A DNA stretch of 64,000 nucleotides. Origin: Holtermannia corniformis. Lineage: Eukaryota > Basidiomycota > Tremellomycetes > Holtermanniales. The stretch spans positions 18,192 through 82,191 of the forward strand of contig BCIJ01000047.1 of assembly GCA_001599935.1 (NCBI GenBank), given 5' to 3'. A program made the position numbers and the translations under genes. Of this stretch, positions 46,023 through 57,900 are shown one piece after another (position 1 is the first letter of the stretch; each line of letters opens with the position of its first letter). The notes below the pieces were generated by a model that saw only the letters and a list, made by a program, of their open reading frames with translations, was not told where the DNA came from and searched no databases.

Positions 46023-49000
46023 CTACTTGCGCCCCTTTCCCTTGGGCTTGACCACCTTGAACCCGAGATCACTCGATGGGGCCGGCTTGGGCAGTGTTTT
46101 GACCACTGCGCGAGTCAGCGCAAGCCCGTTGCTTCACGACACTCACCGTCTGCCAGCGAGCTGATCTTTGCCGCTGACGAGCGAGCCTGCGCATCGGCCT
46201 TGCGCTTGGTGTAAAACTCTTGAGCAAAGCGACGGCCATCCAGCGTCGAGCTGTTGGCATACACTGTCTCGGCAATAATCTCGAGCACGGCCGCGCGCTC
46301 GGCTCCTGGCTCAACGGGAAAGTCGAGCAGCATTTGAATGAATTGATCGACTGACGGTCAGCTCGACCCGGACAGGCCTAGACTCACCATTGATCTCGTT
46401 GAGGCCGACGAGCGCCTGCTTGACCCAGCGGATGAATTCAACAGACGGCTGCTCGTCGAGGACTGGCTTCTTCGAGGCAGGCGCCGGCTTGACAGGGGTG
46501 ACGGTCACCTTGGCGGGTACCACGACAGGCTTTGGGGGCGCACTGGTAGCTTTGCCACCGGCACCGACAGTACTCCATCCACTAGCGGCAGCAGCGGCCG
46601 CTGGGCTAGCAGCGAGATCAGCGTAGCCACGCTTGGCGGCAGCAGCCGCGCCCGTGCTGGCCGATTGAGCCTTGACTTGGGCTGCGACCCGCGCCTTGCG
46701 CTTCTCCTCCTCCTCTTGGATCTGCTTGAGCGTCTTTTTCGGTGCAGCCGCGTCGCCGCCGCCCCAGACGGGCGTCGAAGCGGATGCCAGAGCAGGCGAA
46801 GCCAGAGCCGACTTGGTGCCCTGCGAAGGCAAACCCCAAGACATTTGCTGTGGCGTGTCGGGCGACGCGGTGCCGTTGGTGTGCGGTGCGGGCGACCCGG
46901 CGGCAGCACGCTCGGCCGCCTTGCGTGCATTGGCCTCGCGAGCCTCGGCTTCTTGGATCTCGCGCAGAGATGGGCCAGGAGAAGCGCGGCCTTTTTCCTC
47001 TTCCTTGGCAGCGGCCCACGGTGCCTTGGCCGGAACCGGCTTAGCTGGGGTCGTCACTGGGCTCTCGGCCGGCGCAGCTGGCGCGACAGAGATAGACTGG
47101 CGGGTCGCTGGCTTGGCGGGGAGCGATGCGTGGGCAGGAGGGAGCGAAGTGGCCGCGGGTGCAGGTGCGGCAATAGGTGGGGGAGGCAAGGTCGAAGCGG
47201 TTTGAGTTGGCGTCGGGTCGACCAACAGCGCTGGAGCAGCCGGCTTTGCCCAGGGTGACTGAGGAGCGGGGGCAGGCGCAGGGGTAGCCGGCGCTACCGA
47301 GGGCGTCGAAGCGACCGAGACTGGCGTAGGCTCAACCGGCTCGAGCTCAGGTTCAGGCGCAAGCACTGGCTCAGGCTCGAGTGGCGTAGGCTCAGGCTCG
47401 GGCGTGGGCTCTCGCACCGGCTCAGGCTCGAGTGGAGGCGCTGGCGCAACCGGTCCGGGCGCTGGCTGCTCAAACATAGCCGGAGCGGTAGGGAAGTAGG
47501 ACGCCTGTTGCACCGGTAGAGGCTGAGGGATTGGTTGCCACGGCTGCTGCGGCTGCTGCTGTTGCTGCGGCACACCCCACGGCGAGTCGTTCAACGGCAC
47601 GCCGACCGCAGGCGAATAATATCCATTCGCACGTTGAGCGGGCCCGCCGATGACGGGCGAGTAGATGGGTTGAGGAATGTGTGGTTGGTACGGCGCGAAT
47701 GGGTGCTGAAGTGCAAGATTCTCAAATGGTGCAACAAGACTCTGAGGTTGCGGCGCATACCCACCCCACGGTGCAGGTTGTTGCGGTAGGTTGTATTGCG
47801 GGATTGGGAGGTTGGGCGGGAGCAGGGGTGGAGGCTGCTTGGGTAGCAATCTTGCAAGGAAGGGTTGGGCCGCACTGCCTGTTGCCACCTTGAGGTCGCG
47901 AAGGGTGTGGAAATCAGTTTCCGGATCGCGGCGTAGAGGCAGGTCCTCGGCAAAGTAGTTGAGCAGATACCAGTCGTGCATCTGCGTTGCGACAAAGGGG
48001 CCTGGGGACGTCAGCCGCATCGGAAAGAAGGACCGTACTCACCCTGTTGATTGCCCGATGGGTCACGGTAGTACCACACGACAGTCGCAGGGTCGGCCTC
48101 GGTGGCAACAGGCGGTGGTGTAGCCTCTGGCATGGCCGCGGCGGGCGTCTCAACCGGCACTGGAGTCGCGACAGTCGCATCCCGCTCAGGCAACGGTGTG
48201 GCGGAAGGGGTCGCGATGGTCGATTGCGACGAGCGCTCTTGCGCTGCCGCAGCCGCCCTCCAACGACGGTTGCCGGTACCCCACCCAGGTCCAGCATCCG
48301 CATCGCCGTTTGTAGCTGTCGGCGTGGGCGGACCGGGCGCGACCGAACCAAAGCCCAAGACGCCGTCAAAGCCAGCACCGGGCGAAGCAAGCGTGCCAGA
48401 CGACGATAGGGTGCGAGTTGGGCGCCAGTTGTTTGCAGCCGAGCGGACGGGCGTGTCTGTGGGAGTCAGCGATTGTGGATGAATTGCTTGAGGCAGATGT
48501 GGAGTTCGCTAGCGTCGTCGCATCGTAGCAACAGATGTGTGATCATTTCGCCGGAATACCGTCACAAATGAATATCGCAACGCACGACGACACGATAGTG
48601 CACAGTCTCAACGACCATAACTCGGCAAGCAGATTGACGACGATGCAGCAACGCCAATATGACGCTACAATGAGCTGAGCGGCTTGCTGCAGCAAGCCAA
48701 AGCTGACCTTACAGCTAAACTGTCCTCCGCGCGAGCGACAGACTTGGCCCGTCACAGTCCGTAGCTCGCAGCTCAAAGCGGCTGCCGCTCTGTATCCAAA
48801 CTGACCAGTGCATTCAATTCGCGCGGACCAACAGCTCCAAGTCTGCGTCGTTCGGGCCGTGCACCCGAAGATGGCCGAAAGAGGAGCTATGGCCACCGAG
48901 ATCGTTTCGCCCCGCAATGGCCAGATCGCTGATCTGCAAGCGGCTTGAGCCGAAGCGCACTACTATCGGTGCGCTAGCTGCGCTGTTTGCCGCCCGGCCG

Positions 49001-50839
49001 TTGCGGCGAATGACGCAAGCCCACAAGCAGAGTTGCGAGCTGTGAGAATACGACTTATGCTGCAAATGCTTTCTGCGATAGACTGCCGTGTCATATATAG
49101 CTAGCCAGCCGCGTGCAGAGCTACCTGACCACGCGCCCACGGCGGAGTGCGGTGAAGCTGTGCGCTTACGAAACGAAGCGCTGTCCAAAGTCCAAATAGA
49201 AGGATTCACGTCGAACCGAGCGGCATGAGATCCCCTCTGTGGCGCCAGGGGTGACGGCTCAGAGAACGAGAGCATCCAGCTGATTCGCCCGACTGCTAGC
49301 TGCCAGCACAAGAGATAGCGCTCGGTTGCGTGACGGGGATGTCAGCTGGCACAGCTACGTAACGCTCTCAACCGAGAGCGCCGTGTCCAAGCACGTATCG
49401 CTTTGATGACGAAACATTGCTCTGCACGGCCATGCTAGCGTGACTCGAGCAGCTAGTTGCCACAGCTGGCAGCAATGATTAAAGCTAGCTGCTGTGTAGT
49501 TCTGCGCAGCGCCAGACAATAGGTCCTAGCTAGGTCGAGAGCACCGGCCGTGCGATATTGGGATAGCACGGCTGGGAGTCTCCGATTGCTTAGCTACAGC
49601 AGTGTCTACCGCTTGCGCACGGTGACTGGTGACTGGTCGCGGTCGCGGTCACAGCCTAGCGGTCAGCTAACCACCATGCTCCGTGCGCGGTCTATACGAC
49701 CGTGTGAAGCGGCAGAACAGCCTGCACTCGAGGTGTCACTCCGGAGCCTGAAGCAGCATGCAGCAGCGACAAGTGCGCGAAGCGCACATACAAAGAAGCC
49801 GGCAAGACGGCTTGGTAATACATGCTATGCAAACGCTCGCGATGCAGATGACTCGTATTCGACGAGCGCAGATAGGAGACTGCTCAAGACCTGGTACACA
49901 CCAGGGATCAAGTCAAGACCACATCTACGTCCGGTCAGGCGCACATGATGACATTGAGCGTCCTGCCTGTCGGCATGATGGGCTGGTGCCGGGCCCGAGG
50001 ACATGGACGTAGATCTCGGATCTCGGATTTCATCCGGTCGCGTGCTGTGCCAGCACCTTTCATGCGCAACGACGCCAAATGCGGTTATGCCTGAACACAC
50101 GACCATACCACACAACACCCAAAGAGTCTCGCACCAACTCACCGGTTTTCACCTTTTCGCCACCCAACCCAGCCACAGGTTTCCCAAAGCGTTCCCTGAC
50201 GGGACTCTGGATTGCCTGAGCATGAGCACCGAACGCTGCGGCTGCACCAGCGCCAACAGCCGGCCCGCCGATGGCCCCGCTGCCAATCGTCCCCGCACCC
50301 GATCCCAGCGCGAGCGCCCCGCCTTCCCCCCTGCCGAACCCTCTGCCAACTTTGGCCTCTGTCGTTCCCGTGCGAACGAGCCTGGGATGGACCGAGGTCG
50401 CGAGCAGCCTCTTTTCGACCTCGTTCAAGTCACGGAGGCCGATCGGTGTGCGGACCTGTTTCGAGTAGATGACGAGCTCGGGTTCTGCGTCTGCGAGGGA
50501 CGAGAGCTCGATGGGTGGCACGGCGGCGCGCGAGGGATCAAACAGGTTCAAGATCTCTTGGCGTGAATAGCGAAACGGTTGAGTCGCTGCTTGGCCGTCT
50601 GGGCCGGAAGCGGGAGGGGACGCGAGGGGGGGAGAGGACGGGTGGGTGATGTGGCTGTAGGAGATTGGAGAGAAGGGCGAGGCCGGGCGCGGGCCTAGTG
50701 GTGGGAACGCGGCGGTGGCGGCTGCTGGTGCTGACACTGTCGGTTTCGCAGACGGCGGTGGGGTCGGTGTCCCGTTGGCGACGGTGCCGGACGGCTTGAT
50801 GGGCTGCTTGAGCCATTGCGGGGCAAAGTGCATTGACAT
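46023..50839 (-). CDS. GYF domain protein, Smy2/GIGYF-like (1003 aa)
   Basis: Adaptor that binds proline-rich PPG-phi ligands; relatives act in translational repression and COPII transport. Five exons: 50143-50839, 48043-48456, 46388-48001, 46147-46350, 46023-46105. Exon 1 encodes MSMHFAPQWLKQPIKP and FRYSRQEILNLFDP, a motif typical of the N-terminus of SMY2/GIGYF proteins. Exons 2-3 encode the GYF domain: VVWYYRDPSGNQQGPFVATQ, then MHDWYLLNYFAEDLPLRR. A long Pro/Gln/Ala/Glu-rich region follows, then a conserved C-terminal helix set (VEFIRWVKQALVGLNEING; FIQMLLDFPVEPGAERAAVL; RRFAQEFYTKRKADA). Exon 1 joins exon 2 across a 1686-nt intron with GTGAGT donor, CTGAC branch and CAG acceptor; the phases match (1 to 2). 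Without this join the downstream part has no start codon. Confidence 0.82.
48457..50142 (-). other. 1686-nt intron of the GYF gene
   Basis: Splice signals fit at both ends, but the length is about 45 times the local norm. Open frames inside are short, Arg/Ser-rich and lack splice structure; I see no protein gene or tRNA. It could hide a non-coding RNA or an old insertion, or exon 1 could be a separate upstream gene. Confidence 0.5.
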
Positions 50840-53725
50840 CTGTTTTCGGTCAGCGGCGGCTCGTTGGACGCGTCTGAGCCGGCTGCAAGTGCACGTACGG
50901 TGCAGAGCGAGTGCTGATGTGCTTGATTTGGTGCGTTGAGACTGTCAAGTGCTGGTTTTCAACATTTCAACCGCCGCTGGTGCTGCCATGGCTCGCGGGG
51001 GGTTAGTGCGGAAACCTACCCTCGGCGTTATGCGGCGTTTCACCGGATCAGGGGGTTGGGATTCACGACGCCGTCTTGCTTGTCAACTAGAAACCGGATC
51101 GGACGGCACAAAGCAGCTCTGGCCGGCAGCTCGGGACGGTGAGCAACACGGGACGGCAGCAGTCCAGAGCACTGCGCCATCGTACAGCCGCCAGAGCACG
51201 TCACTCACAGCGGCACAGTACGCGATCGAGCTCGGAGAAAAAGTCGGGTCAGTCTGCATCGGAACCGCCGATCGGTCGACTGATGGCGCAGGGCGGCACC
51301 AGACGTGCTTGGCCGATCTTGAACGCGCTCAGAGGTCTATAAACAACGCGGACCGAACCCCGACGGCCGTTCGATGCCACGGCTCGAGCTCGGGCAATGC
51401 GTTTCCATGTGGTGAGTTGCGACGAGGTCGTATGCGCAACATCAGAAGGATACTTCAGTTACCCATGGAGCTGTGCCGCGTGTCATCAGTGACGCTGGGA
51501 GATTGCGAGGCTAGGTCACACCGGTCGCTATGCCGGCTAGTTCAAGCTATACAGCTTCAGGGACTCCGATATAGTGCCGGTGCCACCAAACTCTCATACA
51601 CTCCTCCCATCGCACCCAGCCGCAAACCAACGGTCCCCAATCGACCGGCAGCTGATCACAGCTACTTTGGTGGTCTCTGGACCGCTACTCGAATCTATCG
51701 CGCTCGAGTGAGCACAGAGTATATCAGATCAGATCCCCTGGCGACTTGACGAGACCGAGCTATGTGGTAGTGTTGGACAAGCGCGCGTCGCCTCTCGCTA
51801 CGCCGCAACTGATAGCCCATTCTGTCTTTGGCGCGGGATCGCCAGCTTGTGATGTCGCAGTCATTGTCCGATCCCCTGGCGACCTGACCACATAGAGCGG
51901 AGTGGAGCTCGTGGTGCAGAGGCGCGCTTCGCCTCTCGCTGCGCTGTAGCCGATAGCTCTTTGTGCGGGATCGCCAGATTGGAGTGTCGCAATCATCACC
52001 AGATCCCCGGGCTATTACCGAGATAGCTATCCTGTGTGACAGCTGGTAGACGCATCGTGCCTCTCGCTGCTGCGCTCGACTCAATAGCTCCTCTCTCCCT
52101 TTGTAGCCGGGGATCGCCCAATTGCAAATCATCAGATCGTAGTCTTGCATTCATTGCCTTTGGAGAATGATGACACGGCAAATCGTAGAGCGCAAGCGTC
52201 ACTTTGGCCCGTTAGGCTGAGAGCACATTGTCACCTTGCGCGCGCATCCTGGCCGTGCAGGCTTCTTGTCGATCGCACCATGGCCGTCGCTCGTACGGCC
52301 GTGATCGTGTCGATGATCATCTAAGCCATCACTTGGAGTTATGCCCGGTACAGTTCGACAGCTCGCTTGAGTCCATCCGTCAGAAGCGCGCTTCTAAAGA
52401 TCAGGAAGGCCAGTGAGCTGTCGATCGTCATGGCTACTAAACTCAACGTATAGCGTGTATGCTGGAGTGTGGGTGTCGGCGCTGAATCTCGCGCGACTGA
52501 CGAGCAGGATGATTGCTCCATTTGTCCTGTTGACAGTTGACGCTCCGCACTACTTCTCGGCCGAGTCGATCATGTTGCCACAGCTAGTAGGCTAGCCCCC
52601 TGCCCTGCTTTACAGCAAGGGCTACGAAGCTTCACAGCCAGCGAACATCGAGTATCGGTTGTTGAGCGGCACATCGCATACAGCCGTGCCGCAGGACGAA
52701 AAGTGAACTTCTTATTGAACTTGTGTGGCACGACTTTATACTGATGCGGTCCGGACTCAGCCTGACTTGATTGTCTTGTGGGCTAGCATGGTCAGCGGAT
52801 TCGAGTCTTTGGTCCGGCGTGGGTGCTGAGACGGAGGTGGAGAAGTGCTATTTTCTCGTTTTCCTTCCCACTGCACGGCGCGCGTACCCTGGCCTCGATA
52901 CCACGCTGGCCCCAATCGCAACTGCGCCCGTGGCGCTAGCTGAGTTGACGTGCGGGCATCAATCGCGATGGCTGATTGTCGTGTAAGCACGGTAGTAGGA
53001 GCAGGCCGTATCATGCGGGTTCAGTCGTGTCAGACTGCAACACTGCTGATGACGACGCTCGTGCGAGTCAGCACCTTTCGTGGCGCACTCGAACGGTTCA
53101 CACGGCTCGCGCAACAGCTCAGTTGGTTGCGTATAGACTTGGTAAACTAACCAAGTCGTCGCAAGCGCGCGTTCAGCTGGTAGTGCGACTTGTGACCAGA
53201 GACCAATCGTATCGGTCAGGAATTGGCGGTTTGCGGCCCGAAGCTATCGTGGCACTAGCTGCTCTCGTAGCTAGCACTCACGAGGCCTACGGTGTGTTGC
53301 TGCCGTTTGTAGCCCGCGCACGGGTAGAATGGCCGGAGAAGACGGCTCATGAAAATTCGGAGTGACGGGTGGCATTCCTTTGGTGCCACTAATCCGTCGT
53401 CCAATGTAGCCGAACCATACATCCTCCTCGCTGTGCGTGGCCGGCGGCCGCATGATCACCGGCTTGATTGACATCCGCGTTCCAGTAAAGTTGCGATCAG
53501 GTGCAGCACGCTTCAGCCCAAGGCGGCTTCCTATTCATGTTGCTCTGCGCCTGCGGTCCCCCGCATGAGAGCGCCCGTTTCCTGTAGAGACTCGTCAAGG
53601 TCGTGAAGCTGGTTGCGAGCGAAACCTCGACGCACCCGATCTATCACTCGGCTCTGTCTACTTTTTTCACTTGATTCGCCGCTGTTGATCTTGCTTCATC
53701 CACAATTCAGCACTGACGAACTTAG
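50840..53725. other. Gene-poor stretch, 2.9 kb
   Basis: The largest gap in the window. Frames on both strands are short, Arg/Ser-rich and without convincing introns. It holds the degenerate tandem repeat listed separately (51731-52140). The unresolved first exon of the ketopantoate reductase gene should lie near its right end. Confidence 0.5.
51731..52140. repeat. Degenerate tandem repeat, about 132-139 bp period, 3 copies
   Basis: Units start with GATCCCC at 51731, 51870 and 52002, with a partial GATCGTAG at 52134. Shared blocks in each unit: a GTCGCCTCTCGCT-like box, a GATAGC/AATAGC box, CGGGATCGCC near the end and TGTCGCA-TCAT. A minus-strand frame of 151 codons reads through it with repeats of QVARGSD and DDCD/DNDCD, but I think this follows from the DNA repeat. 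Confidence 0.75.
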
Positions 53726-54952
53726 CTCGGCGTCGGCTCCATCGGCACCCTCGTCTCCTTCCATCTGCGCTCGTCACTCGGCCCGAGTGCGCTCCATCCA
53801 ATTTCGCTCATCCTCCGACGAGCCTCACCGGTCGCGTCAACATCCCGCTCGGGCGCCGAGCAATCCCACGAGCTGTCGATCGAGACTCACGGCCAGCGTG
53901 CCGTCCAGCGCGGATTTGATGTCGAAGTCTGGTCGCCGAACGCTCGTTACGACCGAAAAGGCAAAGGCCGTGCGATTGCCCCGGTTACCGAGGCCGACCT
54001 GGACACTCAGCCCAATGGCCCAATCCACTCGCTCATCGTCGCGCTCAAATGTCCGGCCACATTGGAAGCCTTGGCAGCGCTCAAGCCACGACTTTCACCC
54101 TCTAGCGTCATCACGCTCATCCAGAACGGCATGGGCGTTTACGACGAGCTATGCGACAAGCTGTGGCCAGATCCGACCACGCGGCCGCAGTTCATCCTGG
54201 GCACGACCACCCACGGAGTCACGCGGAGACGAAAAGGCAAGAGCAAGGCGGATGGACTGCAAGTGCAGCACAAAGGGACCAAAGGCGAGCTCAAGTTTGC
54301 CGTTGTGCCAGACCCCCTTGGCCAAGTTGATTTCGACGACTGGCTGTTTCCCGACGGCGCAGACTGCCCGATCCTTGCGCCGCCTCCGAGCCCTTACCTC
54401 CCGTTACCCTCTTTCCCCACCTCGACCCGATCATTCCTCCCACTCCAGCATACCCTCTCGGCATTGCTCTCGCTCTCAACCCTCTCCCCATCTGTCCTTC
54501 CCATGCCACACCTCCATCACCAACTCTTGCTCAAACTCGTCCTCAACGCCAACATCAATCCGCTGACAGCTGTCCTCGGGTGTGGCCCCAATGGCGCGCT
54601 GTTCGGATCAACTCCGATACACCGGCTGATTCGCCAGCTCTCGCGCGAATCCGCTGGGGTGGTCAATGCCTACCTGCAGTCGCTCTCGCCTGACGGTCCC
54701 AGTGCCGACCTCGCCCAGCTGTTCTCCGCTTCGGGCCTCGAGCAGCGTACGCTCTCGCTGATCCGGGCCACGTCGGACAACACCTCGTCCATGGCGCAAG
54801 ACGTTGCGAGTGGTCGGGAGACCGAAGTGGAGTACATCAACGGCTACCTCGTCACGCTCGGAAACAAGCTTGGCGTCCCAACTCCCGCCCACGACATGAT
54901 ACGACAAATGGTCAAGGCCAAGACGGAGCTCATGGGCCTCGGCAAACGCTAG
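53726..54952 (+). CDS. PAN5: 2-dehydropantoate 2-reductase (ketopantoate reductase), first exon unresolved
   Basis: NADPH-dependent reduction of ketopantoate to pantoate in coenzyme A synthesis. The open exon 53726-54952 encodes 408 residues and follows a CTGAC branch site and TAG acceptor (53723-53725). It begins with the nucleotide-binding loop LGVGSIGTLVSFHLRSSLG, then LIVALKCPATLEALAAL, VITLIQNGMGVYDELCDKLW, FILGTTTHGVTRR and HHQLLLKLVLNANINPLTAV. TPAHDMIRQMVKAKTELMG gives the C-terminal domain with the family's Asn and Ser/Asn substrate residues. A short first exon carrying the start Met (usually about six residues before the GxGxxG loop) must lie in 53500-53690, but I could not fix it. 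Length and order fit fungal PanE/Pan5. Confidence 0.88.
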   Translation, partial: LGVGSIGTLVSFHLRSSLGPSALHPISLILRRASPVASTSRSGAEQSHELSIETHGQRAVQRGFDVEVWSPNARYDRKGKGRAIAPVTEADLDTQPNGPIHSLIVALKCPATLEALAALKPRLSPSSVITLIQNGMGVYDELCDKLWPDPTTRPQFILGTTTHGVTRRRKGKSKADGLQVQHKGTKGELKFAVVPDPLGQVDFDDWLFPDGADCPILAPPPSPYLPLPSFPTSTRSFLPLQHTLSALLSLSTLSPSVLPMPHLHHQLLLKLVLNANINPLTAVLGCGPNGALFGSTPIHRLIRQLSRESAGVVNAYLQSLSPDGPSADLAQLFSASGLEQRTLSLIRATSDNTSSMAQDVASGRETEVEYINGYLVTLGNKLGVPTPAHDMIRQMVKAKTELMGLGKR

Positions 54953-54998
54953 TATCCGCAACCGCAAAACTCATCGCATGCACAGTGAATACAATATC

Positions 54999-57900
54999 TT
55001 ACACGTCCACCTCGGTTCGCTGCGTCTCGTCCAGATCTTGCGTCTCCATGTCGGGAACATCCGAGTCCTCCATATCGGGTATCTTCTCCGGTGACTCGAC
55101 CATTGTGTCCGTATCCATCTCTGTTGGCGCAAGCGACTCGGGTTCCGACTCTTTCGTCTCTGTTCGCGGCGGCGCCATCTTGTACTTTTTCAGCTCGTCT
55201 GCGCCGGACGGTGGAGCGAGCCCAAACAGCGTCGTCTGCTTAGCCTTGGGCTCCTTGATCGTTCTCTTGCCTACATGTCAGCTCGATCACGCGGTCATGA
55301 CTCACTTTTGGCCTTGTCTTGATGCTCGATATTGTCAACGCGCTCAAAGAATGATGTGCTCTTGATCGAGTTGAGTGGGACGGCACTGGATTGCTTGGCA
55401 AAAGGGTTGGACCCCGGTGGTTTCTTTGCGAATGGGTTTTTTGGCGCGGCTGTACCGTCAGCTGAAGTATGTCTTGGCCGCTGACGCACCCTGGACAGGC
55501 TCGGGTCGCTTCTTGGGCGGCACAAACGCGACTTCGACACTGTCCTCGCGCTCTTCGTCCCGCTTGCGCTTGCCTGGCGGGCTAACGTCGAGCGGCTCCT
55601 CGTCCTCCTCGCCAGTCGGCGTTTCCGGGATATAGCTCTCTGAACGCAGGGGTTGCAGAGCCGGTGTCGGTGTAGCACCATACGACCGCCTCGCTCCATT
55701 CGCGCGAGGCGCAAACTCTGTCAAGTGACGCGCAGCGGCCAATGCCGACGACTCGGCCGGCATTGCCATTGCGACCGCCTCCTGTGGTGGGATATACCGC
55801 TGCGCCCGTCGCTCGGTCCCTCGCCGGCGCTTCTCCTTGGCCTTGAGCACATTCTCGATCCGATCCTTGAGACCCGGCAGCTGGTAGAAGACGGCAATCT
55901 TGACGGCCGCCTCGATCGTTGCCGTGTTGAACATGAGCCGGGTGATATCAAGCGCACGCTGAATCTTGTCGGCTTTGCAAGCGCTCATAACGAGCTGCAA
56001 CAGCTCCTTGTCGAGCTCGACTTCGCGCTTGGTGATTGCCTCGGCCGTTTCGCCATATGGATCCGGCAGCTCACGCAGAGTCGAGAGCTGCAGCTCGCCT
56101 CGCACATAGCTGTATCTCAGCGTCGCTCCGACAGTCCTTCACCACTCACTGCTCCTCGAGCTGGCCGTCCGATTGATCCAGGCCGAGCACCGGCACGTAC
56201 ACTTCGATCTCTTGGATCAACGGCCGAGGGAACCACGGTTCATTCTCCTTGCCCTGCCTTGTCAGCGCAGCAGATCGCAGCTGACACTTACCTTCAAGAT
56301 CAAGCAGGTAAAGTGGCTTTCCGTCACCCCGACTGGCCAGTAACTCTCATCTTTGCCTTCACGCCGTGCGAGCGTCGTCGTGTCGAGCAGTGGCACCCAT
56401 CGAGCCTGCCCTGGGCGTTTGTGCCGGTCGAGCACTGACAAGAGACCAGCAGAGTCGTACATTGCCGGTGCCTATGCGTCAGCTTGTCCTGGCAAGGCTC
56501 GACTCACCCCTTGCCCAGTGAACCCGACCCAAACGAGCTTGGTCCTCTTCGGTAACGGCACTCGACCCTCTTGCAGCAGGTCAAAGTTGTCGAGATCGAT
56601 CAAGGTGTAGCGCAGGTTCTGGCAGCCTGCAACGTCAGCCTTGCACATAATCATACCGACATACCGTCCAGACTCGTCCCACCCTCGCGATGTACCAAGA
56701 GCGCATGCTCACGCCCCGCCGCCATCGACACCATCTCATCGCCCATGCGCCAAATGTAGCGCTGCAGGCCGCTGCCCGAGAAGAAGCGCACAAACCCAGC
56801 GGTCGTGGCAACGACCACGGCGCCCATACCAGCCGCCTCTACATCTGACGCCGACGTTGGCACCCGCCCACCAGCCGCAACAAGTACGGCGTCTTCACCC
56901 ACAGGCAACGTCGACCGCCAATCCGACTGGGCAGCCCACGCATCGTACGCGCGATACGAGATGACAGACGGCTTGGGCCCATCGGCCACAGCGGCGTAGA
57001 CGATCCCGCGTTCGCCAAGTGATGCAAGTGAGAACCGATCGTGATCTTGGAAATGATAGCCTCGACGGGCAGACTTGTCGTGAAACTCTACATTGACGAC
57101 GTGATGAGTCTCCTGGTCGGTCACGTCGATCACACCGATCATGTTGAAGTCTGCCAATGAGCCATGAGCTGTTTGGTGGCATCCACTTACCAAGGTAGCG
57201 CTTCTTATTGCGCATCATGGTGCTGCCTGGCGTAAACGCCGGCTGCGCCTTGGCGACGCTCACTACGAACGGTCAGCCGGGCATGGCACCACGGGAAAAC
57301 TCACCAACTTGGTTCTCCACTTCTCGTTCCTTTTCCTTTTCCTCAGCATAACCCCCATCGTCGTCAATGATCCAGTCGTCGCCAAACTCATCGTCTAGAT
57401 CCTCGCCGACGTCTTCAAGGTTGCGCTCGGTATCGTCACCGACCGACTCGGCTCGGCGTGCGCGAGTGCGAACGCCCTCGCTGGCACCAAACGGTGGTGA
57501 AAGTGTTGACGGTACGGGATCAGCCCAGCGGTGAAATGTGCCGTCTGCGGCAGTGTATGCGAGCAAGTTGGCAGTCGGAGAGAACGCAAGACCTGTGGTC
57601 TGTGCGCCCAGGTAGCGGTGCCGAGCGATGACCTCGCGGCGATCGGCATCCCACACGATGATCTGCTTGTCCTGGCCAGCGCCAGTGGACGCCAGGTATT
57701 TGCCGTTTGGAGACCAAGCGAGCTCGGCGACGCCCTGATTCACAATAAGCTACGTATTGTCATAACGAGCAACCCACAGAATCATGACCGTCCTGCGTAA
57801 ATGTTCCCTGCTTCGTCCACGAATCCCGTGCGAACACGGCGATCTCTGCCAAGTCAGCTCTGTTGCGTTGCCTGCTGACGGACTCGCCTTGGGTGCGGGT

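Noticed and set aside
46665..47258. Three overlapping plus-strand frames (100-197 codons) inside the GYF gene
   Set aside because: Mirror of the Pro/Ala/Gln-rich low-complexity region of the GYF protein.
48543..50012. Several 60-165 codon frames inside the long GYF intron
   Set aside because: No splice structure, no motifs, Arg/Ser bias; treated as intron noise.
51731..52140. CRISPR-like array
   Set aside because: Units are long, degenerate and without constant-length spacers, and the host is eukaryotic.
51695..52150. 151-codon minus-strand frame with peptide repeats
   Set aside because: Repeats follow directly from the degenerate DNA tandem repeat; no start context, splice sites or neighbouring exons.
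53613..54566. 317-codon Ser/Arg-rich frame overlapping ketopantoate reductase
   Set aside because: Different frame from the conserved enzyme; composition typical of an out-of-frame shadow.
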